From Eubacterium sp. (GTDB lineage Bacteria > Bacillota > Clostridia > Lachnospirales > Lachnospiraceae): a stretch of DNA of 9,313 bases. Every line of letters begins with the position of its first letter. Positions within the stretch are counted from its first letter, which is position 1. Positions 1 through 5,422 of the stretch are shown here, piece by piece. The DNA lies in the NCBI GenBank assembly GCA_022776205.1, contig JALFIK010000037.1:1-9313 (forward strand), written 5' to 3'. Position numbers and translations under genes: made by a program. The notes below the pieces were generated by a model. The model was given only the letters and a program-made list of their open reading frames with translations. It was not told the DNA's origin and did not search any database.

Positions 1-636
1 TCTTCTGTCAATATGTTTTACCTCATCCTGCTTCTTTGTCACAAAAACCATGACCCAGGCCATCACCAGAACAACTGTCGTCCGGATTGCAGTGCCCAGA
101 TTAGAATCCACCCCGGATATCCCGACTTTTCCAAGAATTGCAGTGAGGGAAGCAAAAATTGCTGATAAAACAGCAAAAAACATCCAGCTTTTTCCTGATA
201 TCTGTTGATTCGATGTCTCTTTTTTCGTAATCATCAGTAAAGTACCTGCTGTAATTAAAACAATAGCCACTCCTTTTCCCAAGTTGAATCCCTCATGGAA
301 AAATACCAGTGCCAGAAGGATCGTGAGCACAGTACTCATTTTATCAATTGGTACCACTTTATTAATATCCCCATGGGCAAGAGCATGAAAATAACATAAC
401 CAGGATGCTCCTGTTGCCAGCCCCGATAAAATGAGAAACAGAAGTGTTCTTCCGCTAATCTTAGCGATTTGACTCTGAACCCCGGTAAGAAAAACGATGA
501 TCCATGCAAAAATCAAAACTACTACCGTCCGTATCGCTGTTGCAACATTGGAATTTGTTTTTTCAATTCCACATTTTGCAAGAATTGCCGTAATTCCCGC
601 AAAAAATGAAGAACCTACTGCGAATAATAACCACAT
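1..636 (-). CDS. EamA/DMT-family transporter, 3' end cut by window edge
   Basis: An open frame of 212 codons runs from an ATG at 636 to the left edge without a stop, so the C-terminus is missing. It is a hydrophobic membrane protein of the drug/metabolite transporter superfamily (EamA fold). The first ~140 residues resemble the small single-EamA proteins (COG2510-like) with GASWLCYFHAL and KVVPIDKMSTVLT. A second EamA unit begins near residue 160 and repeats the first: FAGITAILAKCGI is matched by FASLTAILGKVGI, and TAIRTVVVLIFAW by TAIRTTVVLVMAW. I count about 29 identities in 50 aligned residues, so the protein is probably a tandem fusion of about 280 residues. A GGGGAGG ribosome binding site lies 7 bases before the ATG. 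The arginase-like gene ends 20 bases upstream, so the two are probably cotranscribed. The substrate cannot be told from sequence. Confidence 0.85.
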   Translation of the reverse strand, partial: MWLLFAVGSSFFAGITAILAKCGIEKTNSNVATAIRTVVVLIFAWIIVFLTGVQSQIAKISGRTLLFLILSGLATGASWLCYFHALAHGDINKVVPIDKMSTVLTILLALVFFHEGFNLGKGVAIVLITAGTLLMITKKETSNQQISGKSWMFFAVLSAIFASLTAILGKVGISGVDSNLGTAIRTTVVLVMAWVMVFVTKKQDEVKHIDRR

Positions 637-656
637 AATTTTTCCTCCCCATGTTT

Positions 657-1436
657 TTATCTCTTTTTAATTGCAAATAATTTCTGCAGATAACCGTATA
701 ATTTATCATCACTCTTTGCATTGATACGCCGGGCATTAAGAAATTCCGGAAATTCATTTCTTTCCGGATCATCCCCACAGATATCAATGCCAATTACCTC
801 ATATTCCAGCACAAGATACTTTAATATATTCTCAAGCGTATAAAGTGACATCTCCCCCTGATCCCAGTTTGTCACCGCATACCGGTCATCAAGCACATCT
901 TTATCTACCGAAATATAAACCGGAATTTCTCTGTCGAGTTTATGAATTTTTTGTGGAGAGACTCCGTTTTTTATATCCTGATAACTTATCGTGATGATTT
1001 TATTCCTGTTAAATAAATTACAATCTTTCAGAGATTTTTCTTCCTGTCCCACTAGAACAAGAACGTTTAAAAACGGATTTGTTTCCAAAACCTTTCTTGC
1101 CCAGTTTCCGCAGCTTAACATATCAAGGAGAACGGATTTTTGCATATCCGTATGATGATCAATCAGTACAAGAGAAAATGGTTCTGCAATGAAATCCGTC
1201 ATAATTTTCGTTACATAATGATAGTCCCCGGAATCAATAAAATGAATACCGGAGACTCCGTAGGGCTCAATCATTGATCGAATCTTCTCTTCTGCCTCTT
1301 TGTCACAATACAGTCTGCTTCCCTCAATCTCACTACAGTCATTCCATATCAGATCTTCTTGTTTCTTTCTCGGATAAGAATGAGTAAAATCAAATATCAT
1401 GTTTCTTTCCAGCAATGTAAAATCAGACCTTTCCAT
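657..1436 (-). CDS. Arginase/ureohydrolase-fold protein of unknown substrate
   Basis: A protein of 259 residues that keeps the metal-binding signature of the arginase/agmatinase/deacetylase fold. GDYHY (His73) stands for the first metal histidine, DHHTD (Asp93, His95, Asp97) for the DxHxD motif, and SVDKD (Asp178, Asp180) for SxDxD, so a two-metal site looks complete. The segment GIDICGDDP (216-224) aligns with the arginase GFDxVExxP region, but Gly221 replaces the glutamate that grips the guanidino group in arginases. The substrate is therefore probably not a simple guanidino compound. The first ATG (1436) has little Shine-Dalgarno signal. An ATG at 1400 (residue 13, MIFDFTHSY) is preceded by GGAAAG and is an equally good start giving 247 residues. 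It is followed by an EamA transporter gene. The fold is confident; the reaction is unknown. Confidence 0.8.
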   Translation of the reverse strand: MERSDFTLLERNMIFDFTHSYPRKKQEDLIWNDCSEIEGSRLYCDKEAEEKIRSMIEPYGVSGIHFIDSGDYHYVTKIMTDFIAEPFSLVLIDHHTDMQKSVLLDMLSCGNWARKVLETNPFLNVLVLVGQEEKSLKDCNLFNRNKIITISYQDIKNGVSPQKIHKLDREIPVYISVDKDVLDDRYAVTNWDQGEMSLYTLENILKYLVLEYEVIGIDICGDDPERNEFPEFLNARRINAKSDDKLYGYLQKLFAIKKR

Positions 1437-1460
1437 AAATTGTATGAAATCAACACCAGT

Positions 1461-1489
1461 ATTGTCTCACAATTTCTTTCAATTGTCCA
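1461..1489 (-). promoter_or_regulatory. Candidate promoter and overlapping operator of the arginase-like/EamA unit
   Basis: On the minus strand TGGACA (1484-1489) and GACAAT (1461-1466) are separated by 17 bases and could be -35 and -10 elements, with a start of transcription near 1454. A perfect inverted repeat ACAATT-N6-AATTGT (1469-1486) lies over the spacer. A second one, ATTGT-N3-ACAAT (1461-1473), shares its half-site and covers the -10. Three alternating ACAAT half-sites inside a promoter suggest a repressor site. The -10 matches only 4 of 6 consensus bases, so this is a prediction. Confidence 0.45.
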
Positions 1490-1498
1490 ATTTTTTAT

Positions 1499-1561
1499 TT
1501 ATATTACCGGGATTCCTGACGGACCATGCAGTAGCCGATCCCAACATGCGTCTTTATACAT
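1499..1561 (-). other. Possible 20-codon open frame in the trkH-arginase spacer
   Basis: The 186-base spacer between trkH and the arginase-like gene contains a short frame starting ATG at 1561 and ending TAA at 1499, encoding MYKDACWDRLL followed by HGPSGIPVI. It is richer in G and C than its surroundings and its DNA can form a long imperfect hairpin (GGGAT/ATCCC arms, about 1509-1542). There is no good ribosome binding site and it lies upstream of the predicted arginase promoter. It may be a leader peptide, a relic of a lost gene, or chance. No clear rho-independent terminator for the trk operon was found in this spacer. Confidence 0.15.
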
Positions 1562-1622
1562 TTATTTCTTTAAAAGGATGTTAAGAACAGTCTCCTATGT
1601 ATTAAGAAAGTACAAAGATTCT

Positions 1623-3023
1623 TTATCTTTTGCAGAAAGCCTGAAGCAATACAAAAATTTCCAGTCTTCCAAGTATCATTCCGATAATTTCAATCCAAAG
1701 ACAGATCGTCGGAGTTTCCATACCGGTAAGACCGATGGACAGACCAACCGTTCCCAGAGAAGAGGCAAATTCAAAGGCCCCTTCAAGTAAAGTACTCCCG
1801 GAAAAATAAGTAAGGGCAATGGTTCCGATGATAAAAATGATGAGGTAACTTTGCGCATATGTGGATGCCTCCTCCACTTCCGGCTGCTCTAAAAGTTCTT
1901 TATCTGTTCCCCGGTGGTAATAAGTCAGAATCACTGTTCGTTCCGGAATCATTTTCTTTTTTATATTATTTATTAATTTTTTCAAAAGTTTAAATACTCT
2001 TCCCAACTTAATGCCCCCGGCTGTCGATCCGATTCCTCCACCAATAATCATTAATAGTATCATTAGACCGAGAGCGGCCTGCGGCCATGAGGCATAGCTG
2101 CAAGTAGAATATCCAGTTGTTGACAAGGCAGAAAAAGCATTAAAAAATGATAGTTCCCATCCTTCTCCCGGAGCTGTCCCACTTTTTATAAGAAAAAAGG
2201 CCATAATCGGTACGCAAACCAATGTAAGTCCTGCAAGGAAACGAATTTCACTGGCTTTACAAAACTCTTTGATTTTTCCTTTAAACAATAACAGGAGAAG
2301 GGAGAAATTCGTAGTACCAATCAGCATCAGAAAAATTGTAATCCATTCAATGAGAAGAGAATGATACGCTCCGATACTGTCAAGCCTGTTGGAAAAACCG
2401 CCGGTTGATAAAGCACACATACTATGAACAAGACTGTCAAATACAGGCATGCCGGATACCGTATAAAGGATCGTTCCGATCAAAAGGAAGAAACTGTACA
2501 TCAGTGCAATTACTTTTGCCGTTTTCCCGATATTGGGCATCAGTTTATCCGGATGGCCTTCTGCCTGAAAAAGATCGGCAGAATCTTTTTCCTGAATAAA
2601 AAGAAGCATCATCATCACAAACCCCAGTCCTCCCACATACTGTAAAAATCCCCGGTAAAAAAGGAAAATATGAGGGGTTTTCTCCACATTTAACACAGAC
2701 AATCCGGTAGTGGTAAAACCACTGACCGATTCGAAAAGTGCCTGTACCGGATTTACATTTCCATAAAGAAGGAAAGGGATCGCAGCCAGCAAAAATCCGT
2801 ACAACCATGCAAAAACAACCATACGGCTGCTACTTGATTTTCTACATTTCATCCGACAAACAAAAAGTCCCAAAAGAATCGAAACAACAGCCGGTACAAA
2901 AAACTGCCATGCCAGTCGGATATCCTGTGTATAGAAAGGTAAAATAAGCAGGGGAACAAATAAAATGCTCCCCTCCAAAATCATCATTTTCCCTGCAACG
3001 GGCGTTTCTTCACGATGCAGCAT
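1623..3023 (-). CDS. trkH: TrkH/KtrB-family potassium uptake channel subunit
   Basis: A 466-residue membrane protein, normal length for TrkH/KtrB, forming the ion-conducting subunit of a K+ (or Na+-coupled K+) uptake system. The four M1-P-M2 repeats are recognisable by their filter loops: SGFTTTGLS (101-109), ALSTGGFSN (204-212), ALSTTGYST (299-307) and SLGTVGLSIG (422-431). The glycine-rich stretch GGGIGSTAGGIKLGR (328-342) is the characteristic gating loop region of the third repeat, and MILGRLEIF (449-457) is the conserved C-terminal helix with its arginine. The gene starts inside the end of the upstream trkA gene (14-base overlap). AAAGGAG within that gene, 10 bases before the ATG, serves as ribosome binding site. 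It is the last gene of the four-gene potassium operon. Confidence 0.95.
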   Translation of the reverse strand: MLHREETPVAGKMMILEGSILFVPLLILPFYTQDIRLAWQFFVPAVVSILLGLFVCRMKCRKSSSSRMVVFAWLYGFLLAAIPFLLYGNVNPVQALFESVSGFTTTGLSVLNVEKTPHIFLFYRGFLQYVGGLGFVMMMLLFIQEKDSADLFQAEGHPDKLMPNIGKTAKVIALMYSFFLLIGTILYTVSGMPVFDSLVHSMCALSTGGFSNRLDSIGAYHSLLIEWITIFLMLIGTTNFSLLLLLFKGKIKEFCKASEIRFLAGLTLVCVPIMAFFLIKSGTAPGEGWELSFFNAFSALSTTGYSTCSYASWPQAALGLMILLMIIGGGIGSTAGGIKLGRVFKLLKKLINNIKKKMIPERTVILTYYHRGTDKELLEQPEVEEASTYAQSYLIIFIIGTIALTYFSGSTLLEGAFEFASSLGTVGLSIGLTGMETPTICLWIEIIGMILGRLEIFVLLQAFCKR

Positions 3024-3702
3024 ATTCTGTCAGCTCCTTTAATTCTTCTAATTTGTTCATATCAGAGGTGATAATCAAAAGAATATCTTCCTCGATAATT
3101 CTTGTATCTCCTCTTGGAATAAGACTCTGGTCTCCCCTTAAAATACATCCGATAATAATTTCTTTCGGAAGATTCAGTTCCCAGAGCTTCTTCCCTGCCA
3201 TTTCGGAATTTTTCATAATCGGAATCTCTAAAATATGAATTCTCCCCTCATCGACAGGAATCATCTTTGTCATTTCATCCATTAATGCCTGCTCTTCCAT
3301 AATATTTGTAATCATATTTAGTGCGCAGACAACACGGTCAATACCCATCTGATAAAAAAAGTCTGTTTTTGACGGATCGTTTAAAAGAGCAACTGTCTTT
3401 TTTACATTGAAAAATTGTTTACACATTTCACAGATGACCAGATTTTCCTCATCACTTGCTGTGAGAGCAATGGCAACTTTGCAGTCTCTCACTCCCGCAT
3501 CCTCCAGAATAAACCGTTTACTTCCATCCCCATATATTACGTTTAATTTATTTGTTTCAGCCAATTTCTCACAATCTGTATAATTCTTGTTTACAACCGT
3601 TACTCGATACCCTTTTTTTAACAGTGAACCTGCCAGAGATTTTGCTTTGTGAAATCCTCCGACAATGAGTATATGCTGATGTTCTTTCTTCTTACCCCAC
3701 AT
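3010..3702 (-). CDS. trkA: TrkA/KtrA-family regulator, RCK_N plus RCK_C, degenerate nucleotide site
   Basis: A 230-residue cytosolic gating protein of the Trk/Ktr system. Residues 9-135 form an RCK_N Rossmann domain, and residues about 140-225 (from GRIHILEIPI through EDILLIITS) form an RCK_C ligand domain. The glycine-rich loop that should read GxGxxG is GGFHKA (15-20). Only the first glycine remains, and the acidic residue after the second strand is Asn (VVNKN). Binding of NAD(H) or ATP by this copy is therefore doubtful. GGAGGG upstream of the ATG is a clear ribosome binding site. The gene overlaps its upstream partner by 11 bases and trkH by 14, indicating tight translational coupling of channel and regulators. 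The RCK_C domain is where KtrA-type proteins commonly bind c-di-AMP; whether this one does cannot be seen. Confidence 0.92.
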   Translation of the reverse strand: MWGKKKEHQHILIVGGFHKAKSLAGSLLKKGYRVTVVNKNYTDCEKLAETNKLNVIYGDGSKRFILEDAGVRDCKVAIALTASDEENLVICEMCKQFFNVKKTVALLNDPSKTDFFYQMGIDRVVCALNMITNIMEEQALMDEMTKMIPVDEGRIHILEIPIMKNSEMAGKKLWELNLPKEIIIGCILRGDQSLIPRGDTRIIEEDILLIITSDMNKLEELKELTEYAAS

Positions 3703-4126
3703 GTTTTTTCCCTCCGATCTTCAGATAATTGACAATTTCATTCTCGGACAGTTCTGCCGGACAGATTGTATCAATTCCCAGCTCTTTTACCAGATCTGTC
3801 TTGTCTTTATCATAAATCCGTGCAACCACTTTCGGGATGTGATAAACTTTTTTTGCAATCTGGGATGCACAGATATTCACACAATCATAATCAGTAACGG
3901 CAATAAATGTAGTTGCATCCTTCAGATTTGCTGCATTTAGTTTTTCTATATCTGTTGCTCCCGCCACCATGGTTAATCCTCCATATGAACAGGGCAATTT
4001 TCGAAAAGCGTTTTTATCACAATCAAGAACCATGACATCTTTTTTGGCATCTGATAATTTTCCTGCGAGGCTTGCGCCAAGTCGCCCGCATCCTGCAATT
4101 AATGTATATTCATTTTTTCCTGACAT
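3692..4126 (-). CDS. Short TrkA-family protein, RCK_N domain only
   Basis: A 144-residue protein consisting of a single RCK_N (TrkA-N) nucleotide-binding domain. The Rossmann loop is canonical, GCGRLG (12-17), and the second strand ends in the expected acidic residues (VLDCDKN, Asp35/Asp37). There is no RCK_C domain: the protein ends shortly after the last helix (SENEIVNYLKIGG). It is thus the mirror image of the next gene, which keeps RCK_C but has a damaged nucleotide loop. The two probably assemble together as a mixed gating ring on TrkH, a role that the four-domain TrkA of E. coli fills within one chain; this is inference. A perfect AGGAGG lies 7 bases before the ATG. It sits 11 bases after the TPR gene and overlaps the following trkA by 11. 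Confidence 0.9.
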   Translation of the reverse strand: MSGKNEYTLIAGCGRLGASLAGKLSDAKKDVMVLDCDKNAFRKLPCSYGGLTMVAGATDIEKLNAANLKDATTFIAVTDYDCVNICASQIAKKVYHIPKVVARIYDKDKTDLVKELGIDTICPAELSENEIVNYLKIGGKKHVG

Positions 4127-4137
4127 CTTAAAACCTC

Positions 4138-4494
4138 CTACTTTCTTACGATATGCCCCACATGATGTTCATCATATATAATCTTAAATGGATCATCTTC
4201 CTTTACCGGACAATCTTCCTCCTTAAAGGCACATTTTCCCGTGGAGAAAACTTCACCATACTGTTCCATGTTAAAACGGGCCGGGATATATGTGGGATCC
4301 AGACTATAAGCTGCCCGAAAATGCTTCATCGCCAGGATGTGATCCTGCTCCTTTTCCAAAAGGATCCCCATCAGATTGTGGGGAACGGGTGAATGAGGGC
4401 ATCGGGCCATTGCCTCACAGATCTCTTTTTCACATACTTTATATTGGCGTTCATCTATTAATTCTCTACATCGATCTTCCAATTTAACAGCCAT
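4138..4494 (-). CDS. Small TPR-repeat protein leading the trk operon
   Basis: A soluble 118-residue protein with one clear and one probable tetratricopeptide repeat. The clear one is near residues 37-70, where HNLMGILLEKEQDHILAMKH leads into FRAAYSLDPTY and on to ARFNM. An N-terminal helical pair (about 4-34) could be a preceding unit. The tail (85-118) is acidic to mixed, with Cys88 and Cys95 and a histidine-rich end (DEHHVGH). There is no signal peptide or membrane segment. TPRs are protein-protein docking surfaces, so a scaffold or modulator of the Trk complex is plausible, but no function is known to me. GAGGAGG lies 8 bases before the ATG. It is the first gene after the regulated upstream region and ends 11 bases before the RCK_N gene. 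Confidence 0.85.
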   Translation of the reverse strand: MAVKLEDRCRELIDERQYKVCEKEICEAMARCPHSPVPHNLMGILLEKEQDHILAMKHFRAAYSLDPTYIPARFNMEQYGEVFSTGKCAFKEEDCPVKEDDPFKIIYDEHHVGHIVRK

Positions 4495-4515
4495 GATATT
4501 TTCCTCCTCTTTTTT

Positions 4516-4636
4516 TGTGAGTTCACTATATCTTTTTCTTTGTCAGAACGGTGTGATATTTCATCTTTCTTTGTGATAATCCTGTGAAGATTTGATTTAT
4601 GTATAAAAAAGCTGTGAATCTTAAGGTTTTATGTGA
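4516..4636 (-). promoter_or_regulatory. Array of six TCACA direct repeats upstream of the trk operon
   Basis: Read on the minus strand, TCACA occurs at 4632-4636, 4613-4617, 4583-4587, 4572-4576, 4552-4556 and 4516-4520. All six share one orientation and there are no reverse copies between 4495 and 4640. Start-to-start distances are 19, 30, 11, 20 and 36 bases, mostly near multiples of the DNA helical repeat. The bases before each are AT-rich, giving a loose consensus of [AT][AT]NTCACA. OmpR/PhoB-type response regulators bind tandem direct repeats of this kind, and a KdpE-like member of that family is encoded next door. Control of trk by that regulator is inferred. Confidence 0.5.
4525..4553 (-). 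promoter_or_regulatory. Candidate trk operon promoter
   Basis: On the minus strand TATAGT (4525-4530) is a good -10. Seventeen bases upstream is CACCGT (4548-4553), a poor -35, and it is joined directly to a TCACA repeat. A weak -35 with activator-type repeats reaching up to it is the usual layout of a response-regulator-activated promoter. The start of transcription would fall near 4518, leaving a leader of about 24 bases that contains the GAGGAGG ribosome binding site. Confidence 0.4.
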
Positions 4637-4645
4637 GAAAAGTGT

Positions 4646-4689
4646 AAAAAAAGAAGGAAATCATCACAAATTCGTGACAACTTCCTTCT
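4646..4689 (-). terminator. Rho-independent terminator after the kdpE-like gene
   Basis: In minus-strand RNA the arm at 4674-4689 (AGAAGGAAGTTGTCAC) pairs with the arm at 4652-4667 over 16 positions, three of them G-U, around a 6-base loop. A run of six U follows (4646-4651). It lies just downstream of the response regulator stop codon and separates that operon from the trk regulatory region. Confidence 0.85.
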
Positions 4690-4699
4690 GAAAATCAGA

Positions 4700-5422
4700 T
4701 TATTCTTTTATTTTGTCATGTTCCCGCATCCGGTAACCAACACCGATCTCTGTCTCGATATATTCCGGTTTCGCAGGGTTGTTTTCAATCTTTCTTCTCG
4801 TAGATGCCATAAGGGAACGAAGCACCTGAGTATCTTCACCGTATCCTTCTCCCCATATTTTTCGAAGAAGAGTATGGTAGGTTAAAACCTTTCCGGTATT
4901 TTGCATAAGCAAAAGAACAAGCTGATACTCGAGGGGAGTAAGATGAATTTCTTTTCCGTCTTTGTAAGCAATATGTGCTCCATTATCCACAGTAATACCG
5001 CCATTTTTGTAAACGGTTTCATCCGGCTTATCTACTGTCTTGACCGGATTCATCCGATAATAATGACGTAACGCTACCCGGATTCTTGCCATCAGCTCTG
5101 TCGCAGAGAAGGGTTTGGTCAGATAATCATCTGCCCCATCGTCTAATGCGGCAACCTTTTCCTTATCCTGGTCTCTCGCGGATACCACAATAATCGGTAC
5201 TTCTGACCATTCCCGGATTTTTCTCAGGACATCCATCCCATCCATATCCGGAAGGCCAAGATCAAGAAGGATCAGATCTGCATTTTTTCTTATCATATAA
5301 TCTATCCCGTCTTTTCCCTTAACAACACCTTCCACGGTAAATCCGGCATTTTCCAGCGTATAAACCATGAAATTCTGTATTTGCACATCGTCCTCTATGA
5401 CGAGTATTTTTTCTTTAAACAT
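4700..5422 (-). CDS. kdpE: KdpE-like OmpR/PhoB-family response regulator
   Basis: A 240-residue two-domain transcription factor. The receiver domain (1-120) has the acidic pair Asp11/Asp12, the phospho-acceptor Asp54 in LLDLGLPDMDG, Ser81 in IIVVSARD, and Tyr100 and Lys103 in DDYLTKPF. A winged-helix DNA-binding domain (about 138-236) follows, with LTPLEYQLVLLLMQ, the recognition region VLRSLMASTRRKIE and the wing IETEIGVGYRMRE. The overall sequence resembles KdpE. It starts inside the end of the kinase gene (8-base overlap, with the AAGGAG site encoded in the kinase C-terminus), so the two are a translationally coupled pair. No kdpFABC genes occur here; the nearest potassium genes are the trk operon immediately downstream, making that the likely target. 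Confidence 0.9.
   Translation of the reverse strand: MFKEKILVIEDDVQIQNFMVYTLENAGFTVEGVVKGKDGIDYMIRKNADLILLDLGLPDMDGMDVLRKIREWSEVPIIVVSARDQDKEKVAALDDGADDYLTKPFSATELMARIRVALRHYYRMNPVKTVDKPDETVYKNGGITVDNGAHIAYKDGKEIHLTPLEYQLVLLLMQNTGKVLTYHTLLRKIWGEGYGEDTQVLRSLMASTRRKIENNPAKPEYIETEIGVGYRMREHDKIKE

Noticed and set aside
1509..1542. Hairpin with GGGAT/ATCCC arms as the terminator of the trk operon.
   Set aside because: No U-run follows the hairpin on either strand.
1359..1790. Plus-strand open frame of 143 codons across the trkH end, the spacer and the arginase start.
   Set aside because: It lies opposite two well-supported genes, has no ribosome binding site and shows low-complexity, non-protein-like composition. 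It is a shadow frame.
4495..4699. Possible c-di-AMP (ydaO-type) riboswitch before the potassium operon.
   Set aside because: The predicted leader is only about 24 bases, and no long paired architecture is visible beyond the kdpE terminator.
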